DNA of 64,000 bases from Flaccisagitta enflata (GCA_965153355.1 OZ231126.1:101618001-101682000); one strand, 5' to 3'; shown: positions 49,778 to 60,245, counted from the stretch's first letter. The notes: generated by a model not told the origin, from the letters alone. Translations and numbers: made by a program.

Positions 49778-50655
49778 ACACTATGGGTGGTTTTGGCATC
49801 CGAGAGGCGTTTTATACCCAACCACCACCAAAAACCCCCAAATCACCATCACCGACACCCCTAAAACCACCCAAACACCTAAATCACCAACACTATGGGT
49901 GGTTTTGGCATCCGAGAGGCGTTTTATACCCAACCACCACCAAAAACCCCCAAATCACCATCACCGACACCCCTAAACACCAAACACCTAAATCACCAAC
50001 ACTATGGGTGGTTTTGGCATCCAGTGCGTTTTATACCCAACCACCAAAAACCCCCAAATCACCGACACCCCTAAAACCACCCAAACACCTAAATCACCAA
50101 CACTATGGGTGGTTTTGGCATCCGAGAGGCGTTTTATACCCAACCACCACCCAAAACCCCCAAATCACCATCACCGACACCCCTAAAACCACCCAAACAC
50201 CTAAATCACCAACACTATGGGTGGTTTTGGCATCCGAGAGGCGTTTTATACCCAACCACCACCCAAAACCCCCAAATCACCATCACCGACACCCCTAAAA
50301 CCACCCAAACACCTAAATCACCAACACTATGGGTGGTTTTGGCATCCGAGAGGCGTTTTATACCCAACCACCACCCAAAACCCCCAAATCACCATCACCG
50401 ACACCCCTAAAACCACCCAAACACCTAAATCACCAACACTATGGGTGGTTTGGGCATCCGAGAGGCGTTTTATACCCAACCACCACCCAAAACCCCCAAA
50501 TCACCATCACCGACACCCCTAAAACCACCCAAACACCTAAATCACCAACACTATGGGTGGTTTTGGCATCCGAGAGGCGTTTTATACCCAACCACCACCC
50601 AAAACCCCCAAATCACCATCACCGACACCCCTAAAACCACCCAAACACCTAAGCC
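49778..50655. repeat. 112-bp minisatellite, eight copies
   Basis: The unit begins CACTATGGGTGGTTTTGGCA and contains GAGGCGTTTTATACCCAACC; copies start at about 49780, 49891, 50000, 50100, 50212, 50324, 50436 and 50548. Copies two and three have small deletions; the rest are nearly identical. The period is not a multiple of three, yet long plus-strand frames stay open because the unit lacks stops in those frames. Confidence 0.95.
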
Positions 50656-50930
50656 TAAGGCGCTTAAATGCGTTGATAGCCGGTCAACGTCCCTCCCACC
50701 TCCACAATTTGTTTTTCATTTCATTTAGATATCTGAAAATCAGACCATAATTTCGTAGGAAAGCTACAAAAATGATCCCATCCAAATAAATGCTCCACAT
50801 AATTGTATAAGAAAGGAAGCTTTGGCTGATTATAGCTTCTATATTGATTTTCTTCAAAAGACTGGATTATCGTAACCACTTGCTGTGCCTTTAGTCATTT
50901 CAAACTTACGACAATATACAAAATGCCCTC
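50656..50930. other. Interval without recognisable gene
   Basis: No credible exon, RNA gene or repeat seen. Confidence 0.5.
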
Positions 50931-50967
50931 TTCCTCTCTCTCTTTCTCTTTCTTTCTCTCTCTCTCT

Positions 50968-51043
<76 letters not shown>

Positions 51044-51045
51044 AT
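50930..51045. repeat. (CT)n microsatellite
   Basis: CT repeat with CTTT interruptions at its start. Confidence 0.95.
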
Positions 51046-51199
51046 TATACTTAATTCATAACACAAGGCGTGTTTCTACTGACGACAATTATTACGTTCA
51101 TTCCCTCTTATTGTGACGTCAGCGTGAAAACATTCATGAATTTCAACTGTCTCCCCAATCTCATCGACGATGATTTCAACTAGGGACGATCGACGACGA

Positions 51200-51221
51200 C
51201 GACGACGACAACAACAAAAAA

Positions 51222-51302
<81 letters not shown>

Positions 51303-51327
51303 AAACAACAACAACAACAACAACAAC
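51200..51327. repeat. (AAC)n microsatellite
   Basis: About 40 AAC units after a short GAC run. Confidence 0.95.
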
Positions 51328-51489
51328 GTGAAAACATATGCATGAACATTACAGCAACAATGAATGAAAAATATCGATATTCGGAAAAATGAAAAAAAAT
51401 GCTATGAACTAAAAAAAAAAGAAAAAAATCACAACTGAAAAACTGTTCATTGCACAGAATTCTGCTTGGCGCCATCTGAAAGAGAACAA

Positions 51490-51585
51490 GGCCGGATAGA
51501 CGACGGCTACCCTAGTCGCATGCGGGTGGGCAGGAGCAGTGCCTAGGTCACTAGGTCACCAGGGCATCTGAAGCTCCAAGAAGCT
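51490..51585 (-). repeat. Family B hairpin-ended repeat, 3' fragment
   Basis: AAGGCCGGATAGACGACGGC, then TAGTCGCATGCGGGTGGGCAG. The 5' half is missing. Confidence 0.7.
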
Positions 51586-51750
51586 TTTGTTGCTCCGGCT
51601 ATTACGTACGACAATTACGTGCGCGTAACAACGTGAGCCTCGCGAATCATTCACTGCACCGGTAATCTCATGAAACAGATAACAAAAGGCGGCCAGTGGA
51701 TTTCATAGTTCGATCTTTGGCGTGTTTCTAGTCACAGGCAATCGCATTTT

Positions 51751-52148
51751 TAGTCGCGTGCACGCAATTCTACACCCCGCTTTGTCGGTCGGTCGGTCTG
51801 TTGGTCACACTTTATTTTTTTTATCATTTTTAGTTGCGGACACGCAACTCTATAAGAGGCTTTGTCCGTCCGTCCGTCCGTCCGTCCGTCCGTCCGTCGG
51901 TCCGTCCGTCCGTCCGTCATGGTGATCGAGTTGAAAACAAGCGTTTTCGATACTTTTTGTGTATGTTTGAGTGTTGGAGGTGGGTTTGGGTGTGGATGGG
52001 GGTTGGATGCCCCTGCCCACCCGTCCGCAACGATATTGTGACCCCGCGTCACTTGTTATTTTTGGACCTGCTTTTGCCCAAATGGTCTTGTGACCTCAAA
52101 TATGCCCACCCACAAGCGACTTCAGTAGCCGTGTATCCGGCCTTGTTA
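51751..52148 (+). repeat. Family B element interrupted by a family A element
   Basis: The 5' half of a family B copy (51751-51831: AGTCGCGTGCACGCAATTCT, ACACCCCGC, GTCGGTC) and its 3' half (52058-52148: GACCTGCTTTTGCCCAAATG to CCGTGTATCCGGCCTTGTT) are separated by a complete family A copy. Both run on the plus strand. Confidence 0.7.
51832..52057 (+). repeat. Hairpin-ended dispersed repeat, family A, best-preserved copy
   Basis: Hairpin GTTGCGGACACGCAAC, TCTATAAGAGGC, a run of CCGT, a middle with TGGTGATCGAGTTGAAAAC, and the end CCGTCCGCAACGATATTGTG plus ACCCCGCGTCACTTGTT. The 3' GTCCGCAAC is an exact complement of the first arm GTTGCGGAC. Confidence 0.85.
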
Positions 52149-52389
52149 ACGGGCAACTTGGTCGCTCACTATGTTCGTTCGCTCGCACCACTCACACTGA
52201 TCACTTGCTCCGCAGCGCTCCGCTTCGCTATGCTCGCTTTGCTTACTGCTTGATTCAAGGACTCGCTCACTTACTTCACTCGCTCCCTCGTGAGCCGTCC
52301 GTCCGATGGAGGAATAGATGGACAAAGCATGCGACTATTGAAATAAAATTGCGACATGAACAGAACCAACGAACAATCTAAAATATTTT

Positions 52390-52592
52390 TGGTCGCGTGC
52401 TACACGACTCTACACCCCGCTATGTCGGTCTGTCGGTCGGTCAGTTGGTCGGTTGGTCGGTCCTCTTTTTACTTTTTTGGCGTTTTTAAGCTTTTTGAGC
52501 ATGCGGCTCTTGCCCGGAGGCCCAAATGGCTTTTTCCGGCATTGCTCCTGCCCACCTGCACGCGACTAGGGTAGCCGTGTATCCGGCCTTGT
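52390..52592 (+). repeat. Hairpin-ended dispersed repeat, family B, full length
   Basis: GGTCGCGTGCTACACGACTC, TACACCCCGC, GGTC/GGTT tract, T-rich centre with TTTTTGGCGTTTTTAAGC, and the end CACCTGCACGCGACTAGGGT and CCGTGTATCCGGCCTTG. Confidence 0.85.
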
Positions 52593-52680
52593 TTTTCTTT
52601 AGTCGTGGACACGCGACTCTAGAATTTGCTGTGTCTGAATGTCATTGAAACTTAAAATCACCTTAAATCAGGAACATTCT

Positions 52681-52794
52681 TTAGCCACATGCTACGCGAC
52701 TCTACACCCCGCTTTGTCGGTCGGTTAGTTGGTTGGTTGGTCACTGCTCCTTCCCATCCACTCGCGACTAGGGTAGCCGTGTATACGGCCCTTA
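52681..52794 (+). repeat. Hairpin-ended dispersed repeat, family B, short copy
   Basis: GCCACATGCTACGCGACTCT, ACACCCCGCTTTGTCGGTCG, then directly the 3' end CCACTCGCGACTAGGGTAGC and CGTGTATACGGCC. The centre is deleted. A second 5' end fragment lies at about 52598-52640. Confidence 0.8.
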
Positions 52795-53018
52795 TTTTTC
52801 ATACTGGTACAGCAGAAAATCATTCTAACGAACACGCTTGTTACGAAATTCCGCCGCTAACAAATATCTTCGAAGTTCCCATCACTCTTTCTTTGTTAAA
52901 AAAACATCGTCTATCACGAATTGTGACTAATGAAAAACCGCCTGTAACTAATTATTTTCAAGTGAAAATAGTATTCCTGAGTAACGTGTGACGATTTTTT
53001 TCATGGAGAGAAAGAAAC

Positions 53019-53160
53019 AAGGCCGAATACACGGCAATCCAGTCGCGGAGGGTTGGGCAGAAGCAGTAATGCGAAAACCGCTCGCAATTTTAGAAATATT
53101 TCGGACGGACGGATGGACCGACCGACATGGCAAGGTGTAGAGTCGCGTGTACGAGACTAG
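53019..53160 (-). repeat. Hairpin-ended dispersed repeat, family B, short copy
   Basis: Minus orientation: high end CAAGGTGTAGAGTCGCGTGT with ACGAGACTAG; low end AAGGCCGAATACACGGCAAT with CCAGTCGCGGAGGG. Confidence 0.8.
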
Positions 53161-53324
53161 AAATGAAAGGAAGGAAGGAAGAAAGGAAGAAACGAAGGAA
53201 GGAAGGAAGGAAGGAAGGAAGAGAGAAAGGAAGAATGAAAGAAAGGAAGTAGAGAGAAAAGATGAAAAGAAAGAAAGAGAAATTAAGCGACCCTAGAGAG
53301 GGGGAAGAAGCGCGCGCGCACGAG

Positions 53325-53326
<2 letters not shown>

Positions 53327-53398
<72 letters not shown>
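53327..53398. repeat. (TG)n microsatellite
   Basis: About 35 TG units; preceded by AAGG/GAAA purine repeats (53160-53285). Confidence 0.95.
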
Positions 53399-53399
<1 letters not shown>

Positions 53400-53460
53400 T
53401 ATGGTATGCTCGTAACATTGAGACCTATTCTGGTCACTATCTTAGAATCAAAACGAGAGC

Positions 53461-53573
<113 letters not shown>

Positions 53574-53689
53574 ATTTAAAATGTGGCTTTCTTTTTATAG
53601 ACAGACAGACAGAAAGACAGACAGACAGACAGAAAAAAAGAAAGACCGTAATATAGACGGACACAGACAGAAACAGACAAACAGACAGA

Positions 53690-54180
53690 CGGTGTGATTC
53701 AGACATACTGACAGACAAAGGGGCTCCCTCTCATCAGGATCATCATTCATGAGTTGCTGGCGACCCACACGTTATGTATGATTATCGTCATCATCGGAAT
53801 CAGTTTCGTGGTCATCATCAATGAAGTCCTCATCGTTTTTTGTCACTTTCCAGTCTTTTACGATAGAAAAATCAAAATGGAAAAAAAAGAAAGAAAAAGT
53901 GTGAAATAAGTAATGCAGTAAGAATTCAGTATAGGAAGATTGAAAAGAAGGGCAAGGGAGCTTTTTCGCATGACAATGCAGCAAATCAAAGTGAGCCTGT
54001 ACCAGGTCGTCGACACTTCACTATGACATAAAAACCGAGCCCCACACTAAAGAACGGAGAATTTCGCGGACCTGTACGTTTTATCAGAGGTTGTACTCAG
54101 TGTAAGCTTTCATCGCACACATTCAAATTCTCACCAGCTGTCTGACGTTAGCTGACGTTTGAAGAAAATTAAAAGAGGTA
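53690..54180 (+). repeat. Copy 1 of a direct duplication, with LTR-like end
   Basis: TCTCATCAGGATCATCATTC, GTTATGTATGATTATCGTC, TCGTGGTCATCATCAATG and CTTTTACGATAGAAAAATCA, then AAAAACCGAGCCCCACACTA and TTTCGCGGACCTGTACGTT, match 60440-60885 in the same order. The part from about 54010 also resembles the sequence upstream of the gag remnant at 49431-49545. Confidence 0.75.
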
Positions 54181-54318
54181 TCAGGTAATGTACTACTATT
54201 CATTTTAGTAATGTTTGATTTTTTGCCGGTCACGGCCCATAGTGCGACACGACGAGGACGACGACGACGACAAAGACGACGATGACAGTGAGGATGAGGA
54301 CAACAAGAACAACAACAA

Positions 54319-54838
54319 TGTGCGGGCTCGCGTGAGCAAGCACTGTTCATTTGTTTTAAGACCTTACTTTGCCTCTAAACTTACCCTTTTAGCAACGCCC
54401 TCTATTAGTAGTTCACCGCTTCGAAGCGAACGGAAACTGAGCTGGAATTTATGATACAAATCAAGAGAATTTCCTTATAAGAGCGTTTACCTGCTGTTTA
54501 GTCCATTCGCTCATCTTTATTCCTTCGCTTTCATTGTTTATTCATGATTAAGGAGTAAATAAGCCTACTAATGTTACTCTTTTTCCATCCTTTGCAGATT
54601 AATGATGAATTGATTAGCATTACTTACCCTCTGGTTCCCTGAATGCCGAAATGAGTTGAAGTTTCAGGTACTAAGCTTTGTAAAGATGTAAATTGGTGTA
54701 CTAATGCTGATTGCTAATTATTGCTGCTCATTGCCTAATTTACTAATGATTACTAATGATTGCTAATACATTATTTCAGACCGTTAATAGCGTCGTCACT
54801 ACTACTCCGGTTAGTAAGAAAGGGAGCGAGCGGGCACA
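54319..54838 (+). repeat. 5' LTR
   Basis: 520 bp, TGTGCGGG...GGGCACA. Contains a short GATTACTAATGATTGCTAAT tandem motif near its end and no obvious TATA box. Confidence 0.9.
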
Positions 54839-54910
54839 AGCTTCAACTCATCGCTTCGCTCATCGTCGTCGGCGCCGCGCCCCGCCTTCGTCGTTGGTGG
54901 CGATGTTACG

Positions 54911-55537
54911 ATGGACGTCAAGAGTCACGTCCTCGGAATTTCAACGTCGGAACCGATTCAAGCCGACGTAACGATGGACGTCAAGAGACACGTCCACCAA
55001 GCGATGGATCGGCATCAGCTTCCTGCCATCTATCAACTACTCCACGATTCTCTCCTCTCCGCTACGACGCATTTGCCGGAGACAACCCAAGAAATCTGTC
55101 CACTTTTTTGCGCGGCCAACAACGCCATCAGCTACGCCGTTGTCACGCTGCAACTACTAGACATTTCCTACCAATTGTGGGAATATTTCTACGTCGTCAT
55201 CGAGCCTTATCGTCTCCTACTGGAAGAGACACGCCGATTCATGTATGGACAGTCGCCATTTCGTTTGATGCATTTACCGAAACTTTTCCTCTACGACGCT
55301 GCATTCGGTACTGAGCAAGAGCCTCATGCCACTACGACGATGAATGCCCAGGAGGATGAAAGTGGCGGTGGTGTTGACATCAGTCTAAGAGAAAGTGGCG
55401 GCGACGGCGTTATCGAAGGTGGAGGCGGCGGCTTTGGAGGTGGCGTTGGAGGCGGTGGTGATGTCGAGTCGCGCACAAAGCATCGACGAATAGTCAGCAT
55501 CGTCCTCTTTATTCAGATCTCTTTGCCACTCACTTAG
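54911..55537 (+). CDS. ORF1 of the LTR element, unknown, Gag position
   Basis: A 208-residue frame starting at the ATG at 54911 (MDVKSHVLGISTSEP). The first half is helical with DVKRHVHQAMDRHQLPAIYQL and FCAANNAISYAVVTLQLLDI, then RLLLEETRRFMYGQ. The last 50 residues are glycine-rich (EGGGGGFGGGVGGGGDV). Being the first ORF after the 5' LTR suggests a Gag-like protein, but no capsid or zinc-knuckle motif is visible. It overlaps ORF2 by 76 nt in a different frame, as in elements that use -1 frameshifting. Confidence 0.5.
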   Translation: MDVKSHVLGISTSEPIQADVTMDVKRHVHQAMDRHQLPAIYQLLHDSLLSATTHLPETTQEICPLFCAANNAISYAVVTLQLLDISYQLWEYFYVVIEPYRLLLEETRRFMYGQSPFRLMHLPKLFLYDAAFGTEQEPHATTTMNAQEDESGGGVDISLRESGGDGVIEGGGGGFGGGVGGGGDVESRTKHRRIVSIVLFIQISLPLT

Positions 55538-57336
55538 AATCTGATTTCAACGACAACGATAAAGAAAGGAAAGAGTCGTTGTTGCAAAGACTTGAAAGAA
55601 AAATAAAAGAAATTATGAATTTGGATGAAGAAATGAATTTCCGTTTTAGAATGAAAGAAACAGAATTGGAGGTGGCAACAGAAAGTGAATTGGACTCTAT
55701 CTACGAAGCCATGATGGACGGAGATAGTGAGAAAATTGGCAACATCATGATCAAGATTAAGGAGGAGATGAACGAATTCATGTTGGCGATGGAAAGAGAG
55801 GGAAAAGAAAGATCTGGAGTAAAAGAGAGTACAACCGCCTCACAACCGGAAGTGCCTCCAGTCCCACAATCATCGATCAACGAAGAAAATCATCCTCTCA
55901 CTGCCACTAACTTTTCTCTTCCATCACGTCCTGTTCATCATTCTGACGAGCCTCCTCTTTATGATTCATCTTCTTCATCTACGTTTTTGAATTTGTCGGC
56001 ATCTCTCACAAATTTGCCGGCACCTGCCAAGATCCAGCCGGCACCTGCCAAGATTACGCCGGCACCTGCCAAGATTCAACCGGCACCTGCTACGATTCCG
56101 CCAACATCTGTTACGGATACATCTGCAGACTATCAAGCCTCTTTGATCGACCGTCCACGTCCGTCGACATCATCTGTAGACCACCAAGCTTCTTCAGTCA
56201 ATCGTCCGTTGACATCATCTACAGACCGCCAAGCTTATTCTGTCGACCGTCGGTCATCATCTGCAGACCGCCAAGAATCATCTGACGACCGTCCGTTGTC
56301 ATCTGAAGATATCCAAGTTTCTTCTTTTCATCTTCAGTTATCATCTGAAGACCACCAAGCACCATCTGCGAATGAACAAGCCTTTATTTTTGATCGTCGG
56401 TCATCATCTGTAGACTGCCAATCCTCCGTCAATCATCTGTTGACATCCTCTACAGACTACCAAGATTCATCTGTTGACCGCCGGTCATCATCTGCAGACC
56501 CTCGAGAATCATCTGACGACTGTTCGTCGTCATCTGAAGACATCCGAGTCTCTTCTTTCCATCCTCAGTCATCATTTGAAGACCACCAAGTATCATCTGT
56601 GGATGAACAAGCCTTTACTTTTGATTGTCGGTCATTATCTGTAGACTGCCAAGCCTCCGTCAATCATCTGTTGACATCTACAGACTACCAAGCTACTTCT
56701 ATCGACCTTCGAACATCTGCAGACTACCAAGATTCATCTGCAGACTACCAAGATTCATCTGCAGACTACCAAGATTCATCTGCAGACTACCGAGATTCAT
56801 CTGCAGACTACCAAGATTCATCTGCAGACGGCAAGGATCCATCTGACGGCACTCCGTCGTCATCTGGAAACTATAAAGCCTTTCCTTTTCTCTCTTCTTT
56901 TGGAGGGACTACTCGTCGAGAATTTTGCGACGAGAAAACTTACGCGAGGGCAAAATTCAGAAAGAAAAGATTTTTTCCCCCTCAACTTTTCTTCGTAAGA
57001 AGACGAAGAATAAAGCCACGTCTTCGACGCTACGAGTTCGAGTCCAGGAGGAGAAAAAGAAGAAAGAAAAGTATTCTCCGTCTCCACTCGAAAATCAATC
57101 ACGCTTCTACGGGCCACAACCACGCTTCTTCCCGGCCACAACCACGCTTCTTCCCGGCCACAACCACGCTTCTTCCCGGCCACAACCACGATTCCCGGCC
57201 GCTACCCTACGAGATCCCCGGCCGCTACGCTACGATATTCTCGGCCGCTACCTCAAGCCTTTTCCCGCGGCAACCATGTCACGGGCCTTCCGATTACGTT
57301 ACCTACGCTATGTCATCGGGAAGGGAAGAGAAGTGA
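55462..57336 (+). CDS. ORF2 of the LTR element, Ser/Asp-rich with tandem repeats
   Basis: The frame is open from 55462; the first ATG is at 55615. Residues after it form a charged helical region (RKIKEIMNLDEEMNFRFRMK; KIGNIMIKIKEEMNEFMLAM). The middle is made of degenerate STDYQ/SVDRRSSSADRQ units, then five or six exact copies of a seven-residue SSADYQD repeat (56723-56830). The C-terminus is basic (RRRRIKPRLRRYEF, SRRRKRRKKS), followed by a 22-bp nucleotide repeat. No polymerase, protease, integrase or envelope motif is seen. It may be an accessory protein or captured host sequence. Confidence 0.5.
   Translation, partial: CRVAHKASTNSQHRPLYSDLFATHLESDFNDNDKERKESLLQRLERKIKEIMNLDEEMNFRFRMKETELEVATESELDSIYEAMMDGDSEKIGNIMIKIKEEMNEFMLAMEREGKERSGVKESTTASQPEVPPVPQSSINEENHPLTATNFSLPSRPVHHSDEPPLYDSSSSSTFLNLSASLTNLPAPAKIQPAPAKITPAPAKIQPAPATIPPTSVTDTSADYQASLIDRPRPSTSSVDHQASSVNRPLTSSTDRQAYSVDRRSSSADRQESSDDRPLSSEDIQVSSFHLQLSSEDHQAPSANEQAFIFDRRSSSVDCQSSVNHLLTSSTDYQDSSVDRRSSSADPRESSDDCSSSSEDIRVSSFHPQSSFEDHQVSSVDEQAFTFDCRSLSVDCQASVNHLLTSTDYQATSIDLRTSADYQDSSADYQDSSADYQDSSADYRDSSADYQDSSADGKDPSDGTPSSSGNYKAFPFLSSFGGTTRREFCDEKTYARAKFRKKRFFPPQLFFVRRRRIKPRLRRYEFESRRRKRRKKSILRLHSKINHASTGHNHASSRPQPRFFPATTTLLPGHNHDSRPLPYEIPGRYATIFSAATSSLFPRQPCHGPSDYVTYAMSSGREEK
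57110..57195. repeat. 22-bp tandem repeat in ORF2
   Basis: Units of CCACAACCACGCTTCTTCCC plus GG, about four copies with decay. The period is not a multiple of three, so each copy is read in a different frame. Confidence 0.8.
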
Positions 57337-57942
57337 GAGATGAGTTCAATACTTATCTTCGGCAACTTCGCTCAATTCCGACGTAAAGGAGACGCCGTTT
57401 TAGTGATGATATTTTGATTGTTACTCTTAATACTCTCACTCTTTTTAGCTCTTTCTCGTCAGTTAGTTCATGCTCTCATTGTTCAGTTATTCATCTTTGA
57501 ATTTGCCGACGTGAAATGTGCTCCAAGTTCCAATGATAGCTGCTCTAGTGATAAAAGAGCCCACCGTTATGATAAGAAATATGGCTTCAGTGATAAGCCC
57601 AAATGATACGATACAATTCGACGCTCCTGCATGCTGCTCTAGTACGAGTTTACGCGTCGACGATTCTGCTACACCTCCGCTCCTACGACCTTTTCCTACT
57701 CTCTCCAACTGCAACTCGCCGTCGGGCATTGGTTCTTTGGGTTAGATTTACGTGGAATGAAGGACGTGGGGGGTGAGAGGGGGAAAAAGTTGTTTGCGTT
57801 ATCAATTATATTGCGATTTATGACGCTTTCTTTTTCCGATTTAAGTTTCAAGCTTTTTCTTTGCATCTACTACACAATGCAGTTAGAGGTGCTTTATTTT
57901 CTTACATTACTCTCTCCATGATACGATTCCGAGTAATTTTCT

Positions 57943-58148
57943 ATTGTTGATTTGCGCATCAACAACCACCTTGAAGTTAATGATGCTTGTAAGCTTTTTC
58001 TTACGTTCATGAAAATAAGCAAGTTAAGATTTCATGTACATTTACTCTTGTTGACAGAGATTTTGCGTCAACAACTACCCTGAAGTTTACGATGCTTACA
58101 TTTATCTTTTCCCTATTGTTGACAAAGATTTTGAGTCAACAACTGCAC
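57943..58148. other. Three related hairpins in the 3' non-coding part of the LTR element
   Basis: TTGTTGATTTGCGCATCAACAA, TTGTTGACAGAGATTTTGCG followed by TCAACAA, and TTGTTGACAAAGATTTTGAG followed by TCAACAA share the stem TTGTTGA/TCAACAA. Each is followed by similar downstream words (TGAAGTT.A.GATGCTT). Confidence 0.6.
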
Positions 58149-58344
58149 TCTAGTTAAAGAATTTGATTTTGGTTAATTCTCTTATGTTTAAACGGAATTT
58201 TCCCCTCTTTGAAATCGTGACTGCCCCAATTTTTTCCCTCACGTTTATGAATTCCTATTCGTTTTAAAGATGGTTTAGTGGTTAATTCCCTCAATCATTT
58301 GATAAGATAAAGAGAATTATTTCAGGCATTGCGATGCTCTACCT

Positions 58345-58790
58345 TTTCAAGTTTGGCCTTTTGCTTTCACGCTTTCAAGTTTGGCCTTTATGCTTTTATG
58401 CTTTCAAGTTTGGCCTTACGCTTTCATGCTTTCAAGTTTGGCCTTACGCTTTCATGCTTTCAAGTTTGGCCTTTTGCTTTCATGCTTTCAAGTTTGGCCT
58501 TTTGCTTTCATGCTTTCAAGTTTGGCCTTTTGCTTTCACGCTTTCAAGTTTGGCCTTTTGCTTTCATGCTTTTAAGTTGGGCCTTTTGCTTTCATGCTTT
58601 CAAGTTGGGCCTTATGCTTTCACGCTTTCAAGTTGGGCCTTATGCTTTCACGCTTTCAAGTTTGGCCTTTTGCTTTCACGCTTTCAAGTTTGGCCTTTTG
58701 CTTTCACGCTTTCAAGTTTGGCCTTTTGCTTTCACGCTTTCAAGTTTGGCCTTTTGCTTTCACGCTTTCAAGTTTGGGCTTCTGCTTTCA
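58345..58790. repeat. 28-bp tandem repeat just before the 3' LTR
   Basis: About 16 copies of GCTTTCAAGTTTGGCCTTTT plus GCTTTCAC. The open frames over it (CFHAFKFGLLLS) are repeat translations. Confidence 0.95.
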
Positions 58791-58899
58791 CACTTACGCT
58801 TGCACTAAGATTTCTCATGCTTGCGCTTACAATTTCTCATGCTTGCGCTTACGATTGCTCATGCTTACGCTGGACATGTTTTACAGTCCAGGTGGGGGG

Positions 58900-59420
58900 T
58901 GTGCGGGCTCGCGTGAGCAAGCACTGTTCATTTGTTTTAAGACCTTACTTTGCCTCTAAAACTTACCCTTTTAGCAACGCCCTCTATTAGTAGTTCACCG
59001 CTTCGAAGCGAACGGAAACTGAGCTGGAATTTATGATACAAATCAAGAGAATTTCCTTATAAGAGCGTTTACCTGCTGTTTAGTCTATTCGCTCATCTTT
59101 ATTCCTTCGCTTTCATTGTTTATTCATGATTAAGGAATAAATAAGCCTACTAATGTTACTCTTTTTCCATCCTTTGCAGATTAATGATGAATTGATTAGC
59201 ATTACTTACCCTCTGGTTCCCTGAATGCCGAAATGAGTTGAAGTTTCAGGTACTAAGCTTTGTAAAGATGTAAATTGGTGTACTAATGCTGATTGCTAAT
59301 TATTGCTGCTCATTGCCTAATTTACTAATGATTACTAATGATTGCTAATACATTATTTCAGACCGTTAATAGCGTCGTCACTACTACTCCGGTTAGTAAG
59401 AAAGGGAGCGAGCGGGCACA
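58900..59420 (+). repeat. 3' LTR
   Basis: 521 bp, differing from the 5' LTR by one inserted A and two substitutions that I can see. Confidence 0.9.
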
Positions 59421-59447
59421 AACAAGAACAACACAACAACAACAACG

Positions 59448-59520
<73 letters not shown>

Positions 59521-59592
59521 AAATAACAACAACAACAACGTCAGCTATGACGTCAGCTACGACGTCAGCTACGACGTCCACAACAACGACCT

Positions 59593-59624
<32 letters not shown>

Positions 59625-59660
59625 TCAACAACAACAATGTCAACAACAACAACTTTTGTT
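59421..59660. repeat. (AAC)n target microsatellite
   Basis: AAC and ACA repeats with a short TACGACGTCAGC triplication in the middle (about 59539-59578); followed by GTTC/GTTT repeats up to 59745. The LTR element inserted in this repeat. Confidence 0.9.
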
Positions 59661-59759
59661 CATTCGTTTGTTCATTCCTTCAATTGTTTGTTTGTTCGTT
59701 CGTTCGTTTGTTCGTTTGTTCGTTCGTTTGTTTGTTTTGTTCATTCATCTAAATTCATA

Positions 59760-60245
59760 AAAGGTTTAGAAGCTTGATGGAAAAAAGAAAAATTGTTTAT
59801 GGAGAATACTGTGTATTTTTTTAACATTAGAGAAATGCATGAATTTTCAGATTGATATTCGACCCATCATCAGATGCAAAGACTGAGAAACAGAAAAAGA
59901 GACAAGAGAATTTAAAGGGAATAGAATGAAGAGAAAGGGGATGAAAGCCAGACAAGAGGATTGACCAAGATTGATCATAAGACCCAGAATAGGGTGGTTC
60001 CCCCCCCTCGGTCAATGCCATTTTGTGAAAGACAGGGTCCCATTGGGATGTCTTGACACAGGCGCCCATGTCTTCATTGAGTCCCGATCCAGGTCCACAG
60101 TTGTCTTCCTATCTCCAGAGCTTCGCGGACTTTGGCGTCGTATAACAATTCGTCGTTTTTCCATCAAGTATACTTCCTGTGTACTGTCTTTCAACCAAGA
60201 TTTAGAAGCTAAACTGTATCTTCATTTGTCGTTGGTTTTGGAGTG
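59760..60245. other. Interval without recognisable gene
   Basis: Short open frames on both strands without a known domain. GTCAATGCCATTTTGTGAAA and CTTGACACAGGCGCCCATGT read like a protease-type LDTGAHVFIE segment of a retrotransposon on the plus strand (about 60050-60090), but too little remains to call it. Confidence 0.4.

Larger units (their letters stand above)
54319..59420 (+). mobile_element. Young LTR element without recognisable pol, 5.1 kb
   Basis: Two direct repeats of 520 and 521 bp (54319-54838, 58900-59420) flank 4.06 kb. They begin TGTGCGGGCTCGC and end GCGAGCGGGCACA, a TG...CA terminus with an inverted repeat. I count about three differences between them, so the insertion is recent. 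A 5-bp AACAA is present on both sides, though within AAC-rich sequence. GGTGGGGG directly before the 3' LTR fits a polypurine tract. The interior has two overlapping ORFs but no reverse transcriptase or integrase motif, so it is probably non-autonomous. Confidence 0.9.

Noticed and set aside
49738-50750. Plus-strand frames starting MGGFGIREAFYTQPPPK
   Set aside because: They shift frame from one 112-bp unit to the next, so no constant protein is maintained.
54760-55314. A 184-residue plus frame overlapping the start of ORF1
   Set aside because: It begins inside the 5' LTR and is Arg/Ser-rich without a domain; ORF1 in the other frame has a better start and helical character.
58329-58990. Frames of 120-218 residues with FHAFKFGLLLS repeats
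   Set aside because: Translations of the 28-bp tandem array; open in all three plus frames.
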